From the NCBI RefSeq assembly GCF_031755915.1, contig NC_083390.1, positions 18,135,001-18,199,000 on the forward strand: DNA of 64,000 nt, written 5' to 3'. Made by a program: the position numbers and the translations under genes. The notes below the pieces were generated by a model that did no database searches, had not been told where the DNA came from, and worked only from the letters and a program-made list of their open reading frames with translations. This DNA is from Ziziphus jujuba (lineage: Eukaryota > Streptophyta > Magnoliopsida > Rosales > Rhamnaceae). This document shows positions 12,853 through 23,288 of the stretch, one piece after another (within the stretch, counting starts at the first letter, position 1; each line of letters starts with the position of its first letter).

Positions 12853-13565
12853 TTAATACTCTGTAACCAACTGTGTTCTATGGGCAAACTTGGGAGGAGC
12901 TCCACCTTTGTGGGGACGGACTATTACAAACTGCACAAGGAGTACATTGACAATATTAACAAAATCTTTATAGATTGGACGATTCGATATGAGTCAAAAT
13001 CACATAACAAAACTAGGGAATGATAAATAAAAGTCAAGGTAACAAGGCAAAAAAAGATCAAATTAAAATTATCACAGGATATCATGTCCACATTTGACCA
13101 TGGTTGGTAATGGGGGATCAAGATCAAAGGCTTTTAGGGTGTAAGAACATTATAAACCATCTTTCCTCTAAGCTTGAGATATGGCCTAGTTATAATGCAT
13201 AAGTAGGCCAAAGATTCATGCAATACATATAAGAAATCTAATTCCAAAGGAATCATTAGAAGTGCTACTGTTATGTTCGAGCAATGAAATCTTGGCAGTA
13301 ATTTGATACTGCAAAGTAAATACAGGGCTATTATATTCTAATTTATAAACAAAATTTGGAAAAATACAGACGAATCTGATGCAGGATGAACAAACTAACT
13401 CCATCAATCCACTGCCATAGGTTCAAATAAAAATATAAAAACATCTTTGCACTAGAATAAATAAAAGAAAAAAATATTAAAAGAAGTCCAATAATCACAG
13501 AGCTGCGGTTTGAGTTATCAAAAAGAAGTATGGACCACTGCAAGATTGAATTCCTTGAGTCATAT
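12853..13565 (-). pseudogene. Remnant 3' exons of coatomer subunit delta (delta-COP)
   Basis: Delta-COP is a subunit of the COPI vesicle coat acting in Golgi-to-ER transport. Two exon-like blocks are visible, each behind a good acceptor. At about 13565-13497, after TTTTTTGCAG, is YDSRNSILQWSILLFDNSNRSS. At 12930-12853, after CTTGTGCAG, is a terminal block with PHKGGAPPKFAHRTQLVTEY followed by TAA. These match the C-terminal blocks I know from plant delta-COP (SILLIDNSNRSGS and LKGGAPPKFSQRTQLVT). The intervening beta-sheet segment expected between them is not recognisable, and I found no upstream exons in the 1.8 kb to the right. It is therefore best read as a degenerate fragment. An alternative is the real 3' end of a gene whose other exons I missed. 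Confidence 0.6.
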
Positions 13566-13569
13566 CTGC

Positions 13570-15395
13570 AAAAAATAAATAAAACATGAAAAATTTGGAT
13601 ACTGAACTTACAAAGGGTAATGGTAGAAACATCGTACTTAAAAATAACTGAAAATGCCACTATACTGCCTCATCAAATATGAGACATTATCATAAAGATT
13701 AAAGAATATATAAAGCCACGGAAACTAGAATTTATTGAAAGAGGATCAAGCACCCGAATCATGATAAAACAAGTAAAAACAAAGTAGAACTTTAAGAAGA
13801 AGATTGTATAGTTAATTTTGAATACAAGATCAATAACTAAATCTGAGGTAATTGTAGTTCAATATCGTGCTGGCTACAATTTTTCATCAAAGTAAACTTA
13901 TGGTAGCATGAAATTACCAGAAATTTCCAAAGGACGTTACAATTGATACTTAAATTCTCAAATTATACTATGTTCTCTTAAAGTAATTTTGTTAACCTAT
14001 GATTTTCTAGTTAAACTTAGGACTTCCTAAAAAATTATGATTATTTTGCAACAGTAATTTAAGGAACATGGTATTCTCAGTTTGGAAAATCCAAATATAT
14101 AAACATTACAGACTTAATCAAGAATACACTGCCGGTTATCAGTTAATGCCAGCAACATGCCAGCTAAAGCAAAAAAGTAACTGAAAAACTTGAAGCAAGT
14201 TTGTCCTGTTGAATAGTGTATAAAGTTGATTTGGAGTTATTAATGAGGTGATAGTTTTTAATTGGATGGGCTTATATCATATGTAGCAAGCTGTTCTGTT
14301 GAATATGATATACAATCATTGATAGATTGGGCTCCAAATTAAACATATATATACTTCTTAGTTTTGCAGGAAATTATTCAATAGAATAGGCTTACCATAT
14401 AGATATATGCTCATCCAATTAAAAACTACCATCTCATTATCTTATACTTACCGGTTTTTAAAAAAATGAGAAATTTTGCAAATTGGTACATATATATTCA
14501 ACAATTGGTGCGCATGGCCCAGGGAATAGATTTTTATATTTTGGATGACATTGCTGGCCGAAGGTCTAATTTAGTGACAATGCCACTTGATAATCTTTAA
14601 CATTTACATTTTGAGGATGCAGATGTGCTGTCTCAAGCTCCATTATTGATACTGATGTCATTTTCTTTAAAATAAAAAAAATAAAATAAAATAAATTACA
14701 ATTAAAAAAAAATAAATAAATATATTTTTAAATGACGTGGGATTATATATATTATTATCACTGATCCTAGGAGACGTAAAATCTTCAACCATACTGTACC
14801 ATAATATGAATATTTTATTACTATTATTTTCAATTAATAATAAAGCCCATATAATGGATCGGTGACTTTATTTTGTGAGAAATCAGAAATCAACCGATGA
14901 CTCAACCGATGGAGCACATTCGATCTCTCCTTTTGAGGTTGAATTTTGCTTGTTTCTCCTATATAATTGGCAGGAAATATAAACACTGTGCATGTAGCAA
15001 GCTATTGATTAATATGCATGAAACCCTGCATGTCAATTCGGTTTTATTTTCTTCATAATTTATCATATTTTCTTTTTTCCTAGTGTGGATTCTCCAAAAA
15101 TAAGCAAAAACAGAATGGATTTATTCATAACCATGATCACTTAATTGGCAGTGGAAACAATATGCATGGAATTATTTATTTAATTTATTAATTTATTTTT
15201 GTTATACATATCATGCCACACCAAACCAACACATATACCATCAATTTTATGTTATGATATAAAATCAGACTCATATCATATGTTTAAATTTAAAATTCAG
15301 TGCGGAATGACGTCCCGCAACAATAGCCGGACTATATATATATATATATATATAGTAGATGCGGAGAGAGATTGGGGATGCTGCACGAGAGACTT
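13570..15395. other. AT-rich intergenic DNA
   Basis: No recognisable coding exon. It may include former introns of the delta-COP fragment. A near-repeat of AATTAAAAACTA-type sequence in opposite orientations occurs at about 14257 and 14417 (an inverted pair flanking about 150 bp), which may be a decayed small transposon. Confidence 0.5.
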
Positions 15396-15401
15396 GTCTA
15401 A

Positions 15402-16820
15402 TCACTTATAAGCTTGCCTTTGATAAGCAATTTGATGAGCGAGGGCCTTGCCATCGGGCATAGGGGCAACGTAGCAATGTTCAGATTGGGTGGTATGCTT
15501 GGTGACGTGGGACAATTCCCCTGTGCTAAAAAGCTTATCAATCAGCCACCCGGCAGCCAAGCTCAGAATGAAGGCCCCGGCAATGCCAATAACGAATCCT
15601 CCCACTGCAACCAGACTCGCCCCAATACAGCTGCCTCGGCGCCCACTAACTCCGTGGTCAGGGCTGCTCCGACGATATTCCCCAGCATCGAACCCCCCAC
15701 CAATGCCGTCGCTACCACAGCATCGTGTGTCGCCGTTTGAAACTTGTGTTCCGAGGTATATACATCCCATACCATAATGCCTGCCGTCAGCAGGAGTACG
15801 GCAACCCCTGCGGCCCCAACAATTTTTGAGAACCCTATTGATAGACCTCTTCCCCTCCCTGATGCCTCCAAGATTTCCTCGTATACCTTATATTGTAATA
15901 AGTCATTCATTTTATAACATACATAAATTGGATTGACATTGAAAATTACATATCAGGATAATTGTAAAGTTAGAGAATATCAGAATTGTTGGTGCAAATT
16001 AGCCAGGGTAATAATTCATCAACTACATATTCTATCGTAATATACACAATAGCTTTCATTAATTATTAATTTACCTGCACCTTTTGCGCATTTTCAAGAT
16101 TCTTGAAAGGCCCTTCAAACCTGAGCTTATTCTTAAACCTGAGAGCAGCGATGAAGTTACATTAATAAGAAGTGAGTCCAACTGTATATGAATATCAAGC
16201 TGCTTTAACATAAACATACTAGTATATATCAACGTGTTGATATGTGTATATATATATATATATATTCAAAAACAAACAAACATATCTACCAACCTTATGA
16301 GTAAGCTCTCGAAGGTGATGCGTTCGCTCTTGATCCAGTTGGAAAAAGAGGAAAGAATAGTATTTGAATGCTTGGTGGCATACTCCACCATAGCTTTCTC
16401 GTATTCCGTTGCATCAGCAAGTAGTTTTAGAACACCTGAAGTGTCTGCAGGATCCAAGTTTTGCAGTTTGTGGATGAGAGTTTTGGAATATTCAGCGACT
16501 TTGGTAAGGCAGTTCTTTCGAAGGGTGTAGTTGCGGACGCACTGGAAGGAAGTGTTGATTGTCCATTCCATACCGGAGAAGATCTTATGGGCAATGGAAG
16601 ATCGAGTTTCATCCTTTTCATAATCCCTTTTTATTTTCTCACCACTGTCCAATAGCCCCTGTGCGGATGTGTAGCAAGCTTTGCTTTCGTTTAGGTACTT
16701 TCGCCGTTCATCTTCCGACTTGAAATGGATGTTTTTAACGTTCTCTACTTCCTGGTAGTAAACCAACTTTGCCAGACGCCGCAGCTCTTCACCTTGGAGA
16801 AAAACGAACTGATTAGGCAT
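15402..16820 (-). CDS. Three-exon gene, unrecognised family with helical N-terminus and glycine-zipper membrane domain; one apparent frameshift
   Basis: I do not recognise this family. Exon 1 runs 16820-16294 (donor AAG|GTTGGT), exon 2 16138-16075 (acceptor CTCTCAG, donor CAG|GTAAAT) and exon 3 from 15886 (acceptor ATATAAG) to the TGA at 15402-15404. Splice phases agree at both introns, giving about 358 residues. Residues 1-200 are charged, lysine- and glutamate-rich and predicted helical. After a GRGRGLSIG linker come a first hydrophobic segment (VGAAGVAVLLLTAGIMVW) and then a long glycine/alanine-spaced stretch resembling a glycine zipper, ending in FILSLAAGWLIDKLF and a hydrophilic tail. 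Within exon 3 the frame changes at a GGGG run near 15624; one more G would keep the frame open through the whole hydrophobic domain. This may be a sequencing error or a true recent lesion. Glycine-zipper segments occur in membrane-inserting proteins generally, so any activity is speculation. Confidence 0.6.
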
Positions 16821-16824
16821 TTCT

Positions 16825-17277
16825 AGTTATTGCCTGTGCTTGCTACAAATTAATTTATTATGAAATTGGGATGGATTGATCATGGATGATTGGATGGGTA
16901 ATTCCATTCATCAACAGGTATGTATATATATATATATATATACACATAAATACTTCAGTCAATCTGATGGATTATTAACCTTCTAGATTTTAAAAAAAGT
17001 TAAAATTTAAAGATATATTTGATATTAATATTAGTCTAATATAAAATACTAATTTTAAAGTGAATTCTATTAAGATTCATAAATTTTAAATATATCTCTA
17101 AATTTCAAATTTAAAAAAATTTAAAAATTAATAAGAAAAGTTATAATAATGTATGAATTTATCATGAAATCTATCTATCTCCATGCCCATTTTCTCTTAA
17201 TTACACACTTGCCCCTCCCCAAGGCCAAGGACGTGGGTGCCGTTAAAGTTAACCATTAATTTGACTAATAAATTAAT
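16825..17277. other. AT-rich intergenic DNA
   Basis: This holds the probable upstream region of the three-exon gene, a (TA)n run at 16922-16942 and AT-rich sequence. No gene is visible. Confidence 0.6.
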
Positions 17278-18167
17278 TGTAACAGTCTAGACCATCCGCA
17301 TGAGATATTGTCTGTTTTGGGCCCAGCCCGTATGGTTTTGCTCTGCAACCCCGTTACACTGTGGGTCCACAAAACACGTCTCAAGGGAAAGGTATCCACA
17401 CCACCTTATAAGGTGTGCTTCTTTCCACTTTCCAACCGATATGGTATGTTACAATGGTATCAGAGCCAGTATCTGGATCGGTGTGCCAGCGAGGACACTA
17501 GGCCCCAAGGGGGAAGGATTGTAACATCCCACATCAGTTGGAGAGGGGCACGAAGCGGTTTTTATAAGGCTGTGGATACCTCTCCCTTCAAGACGCGTTT
17601 TGACAAAACCTTGAGGCCAGAAGGGAGAGAGGGAGTGAACCCTGGGCCAAAGAGGACAATATCTTGATGCGGGTGGATTGGGCCGTTACAGTGGTATCAG
17701 AGTCAGTACCCGGATCGGTGTGCCAGCGAGGACGCTGGGCCCCAAGGGGGAAGGATTGTAACATCCCACATCGGTTGGAGAGGGGCACGAAGCGGTTTTT
17801 ATAAGGCTGTGGATACCTCTCCCTTCAAAACGCGTTTTGACAAAACCTTGAGGCCAGAGGGGAGAGAGGGAGTAAACCCTGGGCCAAAGAGGACAATATC
17901 TTGATGCGGGTGGACTGGGCCGTTACAGTGGTATCAGAGTCAGTACCCGCATCGGTGTGCCAGCGAGGACGCTGGGCCCCAAGGGGGAAGGATTGTAACA
18001 TCCCACATCGGTTGGAGAGGGGCACGAAGCGGTTTTTATAAGGCTGTGGATACCTTTCCCTTGATACGCGTTTTGTGGACTCACAGTGTAACGGGGTCGC
18101 AGAGCAAAACCGTGCGAGCTGGGCCCAAAGCGGATATTATCTCATGCGGGTGGTCTGGGCTGTTACA
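17278..18167 (+). mobile_element. Tandem array of a miniature LTR retroelement (TRIM type), first LTR inverted
   Basis: Four LTR-like units begin TGTAAC and end GTTACA: 17278-17453, 17520-17690, 17757-17927 and 17994-18167. Between them are three spacers of only 66 bp. Each spacer opens with TGGTATCAGAG(C/T)CAG, the classic primer-binding site complementary to the 3' end of initiator tRNA-Met. Each ends with a purine tract (AAGGGGGAAGGAT) directly before the next TGTAAC, as a polypurine tract should. The period is exactly 237 bp for units two to four. The first LTR is in the opposite orientation to the others. Outer LTRs one and four share a middle section (TCACAGTGTAACGGGG type) that differs from that of the two inner LTRs. 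There is no coding capacity, so it would depend on enzymes supplied in trans. I see no clear target-site duplication. An alternative reading is a foldback element. Confidence 0.8.
17455..17469 (+). promoter_or_regulatory. Primer-binding site (initiator tRNA-Met type) of the TRIM array
   Basis: TGGTATCAGAGCCAG follows the end of the first LTR by one base. Equivalent sites with T for C at one position start at 17692 and 17929, each one base after an LTR end. The position and sequence are those of a plant retroelement minus-strand primer site. Confidence 0.8.
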
Positions 18168-18815
18168 AATGACTCAACAAAGAGCTTTACCAAGCGATAT
18201 TTATCATTATATTATTTGCTTATATTCAGTCACATGTATTAATTAAAAGATTTACTTATTCATTTTTAAGAAATATTAAAATTTTAATCTAAATTTTTTT
18301 TAAAAATGTTAAAATCTCATGTCACTTACAATACAACAAAAATATAAATCAACAACATGCCTTGGATGTTGCTAATAGGATTTAACAACATCCTTGAGTA
18401 TGTTTTCTATCAACACGTGGTTAAAATTATTAGCTTCTAATAATACACAATATATGTTCTCAAAACATTTAGCAACACACTAATTTTGTAGCTAAATAGC
18501 TAAATGCATGTTGTCAATGCATTTTTTAACAACATAAGTAGAATGTCGAGTACTGTCTGGCACCATTAGTATATCGTATGGTGCATCGTAACTCTACTAC
18601 CTACAAGTCCAAGGGGTAGGATGACCATTTTAGACAACCACCTCGACCGTATTAGTTGCAATGTACTTGCGACAGCTGATATATAGGATTGTGTATTGGT
18701 ACGTTATATAATATCGTATGTGTCTCCACTACAAGTGTACATATTTCGTAGTATATTTATAAATTTTAAAATGTTGTTTTACTTTATTTTATTTTATCTT
18801 ATCTATTTGTGATTA
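18168..18815. other. AT-rich intergenic DNA with AACAAC-type repeats
   Basis: No gene. Short recurrent words (AACAACAT, TTTAGCAAC, GTTGCTAA) between 18340 and 18535 look like subterminal repeats of a decayed DNA transposon, but no termini were found. Confidence 0.4.
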
Positions 18816-18819
18816 TAAT

Positions 18820-19290
18820 TTCTATTATTATTCTTATTTGTTGTTGTTGTTATTATTATTACTATTATTATTATTGAAATTATTAATTGTCATGGGATTA
18901 TTATTATCTGTCATCAATGAACTTTTATTATTATTACTATTTATCATTGTTATTGTTATTAATATCATTGTTGTTATTATTATTGTTACTATTTTTATTA
19001 TTATTATTATCATCATTTATCATTGATATTATTGTTAATTATTATAGTAATTGTTATTTTTAATTATTGTGATTATTATTATTGTTACTAATATTGTTAT
19101 TATTATTATTTATTATTATTATTATTATCATAATTATTTGTCATTATTCTGCGTCTTCTTCTTCTTCTTATTGTTATTATTATTATTATTATCATCATCA
19201 TCATTATTGCAAAAACCATTGTATTTATTATTATTATTATTATTATTTATGATTATTTTTATTGTTATTATCATGTATTATTACTATTAC
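18820..19290. repeat. Long interrupted (TTA/TTG)n microsatellite
   Basis: About 470 bp of almost unbroken TTA/TTG/TTC/ATC trinucleotides. Apparent long reading frames on both strands here encode only poly-Leu/Ile or poly-Asn and are artefacts of the repeat. Confidence 0.95.
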
Positions 19291-19363
19291 TATTATTGTA
19301 CGACAGCCTTCAGACACGTATTACAGCTTTAGGATAGTATTATAGCCTTCAAGCAAATATAAT

Positions 19364-19501
19364 AGCTTTCAAGCAAGTGTGGTAGCCCTCGAACAAGTTG
19401 TATTACTATTATCACCTTCGAGCAAATATAAAAGCTTTCAAGCAAGTGTGGTAGCCCTCGAACAAATTGTATTACTATTATTAATTTTGTTTTATTACCT
19501 T
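19364..19501. repeat. 69-bp tandem duplication
   Basis: Two copies of a unit starting AGCTTTCAAGCAAGTGTGG and ending near the TATTACTATTAT stretch begin at 19364 and 19433. A weaker related unit (AGCCTTCAAGCAAATATAAT) precedes them at 19344. Confidence 0.85.
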
Positions 19502-19929
19502 TTAATCTACATTTATGCATCTGGTTTGTCTGTAAAATGATATAAATTATAGTGCTGCACTAAGTGGATGATGTGAATGAACATGAGTATTTAAATGTAT
19601 TCTTCATTTATTAAATTATTTCTAGTATATATATTCTCATACTTTATTATTGAAATACTGTCTTTTGTGGAAAATCTTGTAGTAGGTAGGAGGGATAAGA
19701 TGGTATGATATAGGAGTGTGTTTTTATGCAGAAAATTTTTAGGGTATACTCAATCTTTAAGAGAGATGCTATTGGATTTTTCATAAGACGTTCCAATAGA
19801 GTTTCCGTAGGATCAAAGCTTATCTAGTGTTCGGATAAGGTATTCTGGATGGGTCTTAATACTTTGTAAAAAGCTAAAGTACTTATTGAAGAGATGAGGA
19901 TTCGATACAATCTTACTTCCTATATGCAT

Positions 19930-20668
19930 TACATTTTATCCAAGTGGCAAATCTTCGAACATGATATTCCAAACTAATATTTAAGCTTTGCTCAATAGAA
20001 TTTGTAATCCACCCTAAGAGCTCTAGGTAGGGGTGGCATCTATTCAATTTAATTGATTTGAATAAAAATTTGTTCAAACTTTATCGAACCAACCAAGAGA
20101 CACAAACCAAATGAAACTAAACCCATTTAGGTTGGTTGGTTCGAATCAATTTATGCTCATCCCTAACTCTAGGTGGCACCCTACAAATAGCCAAGACAAT
20201 GCCAATTTGGTAGAACATTTGTTATTGAAAAAGTTAATGAAAAACTACAACTTTTCATTAACAATTATAGGACAACTTGATTAAGAAAAGAAGAAATACA
20301 AAAAATAATAAAATTTATACATAATAAAGTATTTCTCTTTATCATAGCATGAGATGCATGTTTATTTAGTAAATATTAATTGGTTGTATTTAATTTTGTT
20401 TATTTTTTATAATTAAAACGTAATTTGTAAAAATAAACTATTTATAGTAATTAATTAAATTCCCATACAACATATACATGCTATAAATACTTTATTATTG
20501 GTGATGATAAATAGCATTTCTCTACATAATAATGCATGTACGATTTCTTTCTTATAAAAAATAAAACACATATATGATTTTTGGGAACTAGTCAATATGA
20601 CCCATTATTTTAATTGGGCTAAACTGTAACTCTGTCAAGAAAATGAACACATCTGGGCAGACCTATGG
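19930..20668. repeat. Segment duplicated at 34312-35390
   Basis: Non-coding sequence that reappears at 34.3-35.4 kb, including the GTGGCAAATC, CAATAGAATTTGTAATC and GGTGGCACC landmarks and the GACCCATTATTT to GACCTATGG end. Both copies contain the same hAT-like insertion, so that insertion predates the duplication. The duplication extends the LecRLK unit on its 3' side. Confidence 0.8.
20028..20165. mobile_element. 138-bp hAT-like MITE with 8-bp target duplication
   Basis: It starts TAGGGGTGGCAT and ends ATGCTCATCCCTA, an inverted pair. The flanks are GCTCTAGG (20020-20027) and ACTCTAGG (20166-20173), an 8-bp target duplication with one mismatch, as expected for hAT elements. The interior is non-coding. 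Confidence 0.75.
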
Positions 20669-20669
20669 A

Positions 20670-23285
20670 CACCTCCAGCACAACGCTTCCAAGTCCCTCA
20701 TTTATATCCTCAAATTTACTGCTGCTGCTTCTGCCGTCAACCCTCTACTTGGACCTCAAAAAACCCCTAGGTAATGGAGGAAATAACCACAAAAATGAAA
20801 AAAAAAAAAAAAAAAAAAAGGAAATGGAATTTGCTATCATTTTGCAAGCATGTTGTTTTCAAAGTTTTTCCATGAGTTTTGTCATCATTTCTAAATATTT
20901 TTTATATAATTTTTAGTCAAACGAAATCATAACGTTATATTGTGGTTTGTGGTTGTCAAGATAAGAATTTTCTTTTTCTTGAGCTCTCTAATCAGCAGCA
21001 TGCATAACTACTTGATGCAGACAATTGCACCAAATCGGTCAATAATCCCCTTTTTTTTTTTAAAAAATTATTTTTGGCTCTCTTCAATTTCCTTATGATC
21101 CCCATGTCTTTTTTGTTCCAATGATTTGCTTGCATAATTTTCTTGTGTAATTTCTTCTAATTGTCTTTGAAATGTAATTTGATTTTGCTCCGCACGAATT
21201 AAAAATAAAATAAAATAAAATTACACTTTAGTATCTAGAGTTTAAAGTTTATAAGATTTGGGCTTGAAAGTTTCAATTTCAACAATTTTAGTTCTACAGT
21301 TTCAAAATCATTACAAATTGGTTCAAAACTAACAATTTAAAAATAAAACAAATTGAAAAAAAAATACAATTATTATTTTTCTGTTTTATCTATAGGATTT
21401 TTTTTATTTGAAAAAATGTATGAATTCTTTTTTTTTAATTAAAATACCCAAATCATAATTAACTATTTTTTAATCTAAAATTAGACTACAAATTGAAAAT
21501 GAAAACTAAATTAGAATTTTTGGTCTAATAAAAGTAAATTTATTAGGCCAAAAATTAAAAATAATTTTATTGTGGCGAACCAAAAAAAAAAAAAATTAGA
21601 CCAAAAATTTAAATTAAAAATGCAACAAAAGGCATAAGCCACAAATAGGAAAGGAATTTTATCAAATAAAAATATAGCAAAAAGCAAAAACCACAAATAG
21701 GGAAGGAATTTGTTAAAGATTATAGTTAATTACAAAGGGAAGGAATTTATTAAAGATGCTGACATATATGTAATACCATAGAGACTTGCAAAAAGCATGA
21801 ACTTCCTGTAGTAAATAAATAAAGTTACTGGTGAACGAAGAATATGGATATTGGATTCAAGAGGTAAAAGTATCATTTTAATATACTAAACTTATGATTA
21901 AAGAACCAGAAAAGGGAATGAGAAGGCTTATCAAAATATACACCACATACCAGTATCATGATACTGTTGTTATTATTATTATTATTATTATTAAAATGCT
22001 TAAAGCCATTAGAAAGAAAAGTTAAGGCTGCCAGATGAAATTAAGTAATCAAGATAGGCTAATTGAAACTCCAAGCCTTACAAACTGCAAGTTAAAAGTA
22101 ATTTTTTCATAGCCCTTGTGATGTCCCAATATATTCATATTATATATAAGGAGATTCTTATGCAAGATCTTGGGCTAAAAATACTTGGTTGGCTTTCTGA
22201 CAGTGTAATATATACAAGTCCAACAACATTGTCATGTCTCTCGTAAAAATTCACGAGCTCTGCATACAACCGTTTTTTTCCTCTTGCATAAACCTTATTG
22301 GAATAGGCACCACTCATTGAAAAATCAATGACAGAAGGGATGTGATATCATTGAAGGTACATCCTAAACAAAAAATCATACCCTCCTCCATCAAACCATA
22401 TAGGACTACAAGTTCTTAATTATCATGAAGTTACCTGAACATCTAATTTACTTCTCAAATGTTTTTCATTATCAAACTTGGCATGCATTTCAATGTTTTT
22501 ACATTTCTACAGGCTTCGCATTCCCCAATTAGAGAAAAATTCTTAGCTTTCTTTTCATCTTGATTTTATGAGGTATAAATATGTACAATGACAAATTAAG
22601 TATTAATAAATTACATGTTTAAATTCCAGCTTCCTAACAATTAAACTAAATTACTTTCACTATCTCTCCCTCTCTTTTCCTAAATCATATCCACACAATT
22701 CTGGTGTGATTATGACCATTGGATAAAAACAGTCACAAATTCCTAATTCTGGTGTGGTTGACTGTAGGAACAAAATATTCACAAATTCCCAGTTTGTGCG
22801 CATATGGTAAAATTTGCGTTGAAGTTTGCTTGGCCATATGATTGTAGCTCAAACAGTTTAAAATGATAGTGTTTGAAGAATCGGAAGATCTTTGATTTGT
22901 ATCCTTTTTAAAATCATAAATCTGAGCAAGCATTCATCTGTAGCAAAAGCAAGGCATAAACTTCCAAAACGCTTGTGGGCTTTAGCTCAAAAATAATATC
23001 TACTTCGTTTATTTAGAATATGGATGTCTTTTTATGTTTGGTTGGAATGAAATTCTTCTCACTTTGCTGTGTACTATGACAGTAAATAGAGAATAATTTG
23101 GCATAGATGTCCATGCTCAGTGACTGGCTTAAATAACAAAACATTTTATTATCACAAACTATAGTTACCCTGGCAAACGAAAATATGCATTCTATCATAT
23201 ACTATTAATAAGGTAAACAAAAATATGCATTCTATTATATGCTATTACTGAGGTGCACTCTATTATACATTATTACTAAGGTGCA
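20670..23285. repeat. 3'-flank segment of LecRLK-2, duplicated at 54.2-56.75 kb
   Basis: A 2.6-kb non-coding segment whose landmarks recur in the same order downstream of LecRLK-3: CCTCAAAAAACCCCTAGG, GGAAATGGAATTTGCTAT, TTGCACCAAATCGGTCAATAA and GCTCTGCATACAACCG. The copies differ by many small indels. This shows that the kinase and its 3' flank were duplicated together. No intact gene is visible inside. Confidence 0.9.
22135..22317 (-). other. Short reading frame conserved between the duplicated flanks, unrecognised
   Basis: A 60-codon frame starting ATG at 22317 with a basic, folded-looking start (ARGKKRLYAELVNFYERHDN). The same first part is preserved at 55761 leftward, where frame is lost after about 40 codons. 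I do not recognise the protein. It could be a captured exon remnant or simply part of the younger duplication. Confidence 0.3.
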
Positions 23286-23288
23286 TAT

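Noticed and set aside
17273..18172. Target-site duplication around the TRIM array
   Set aside because: Flanking bases TTAAT and AATGA do not match convincingly.
17300..18246. Forward and reverse frames of 60-120 codons in the TRIM array
   Set aside because: Repeat artefacts; the element is non-coding.
18834..19332. Open frames of poly-Leu/Ile and poly-Asn
   Set aside because: Products of the TTA microsatellite.
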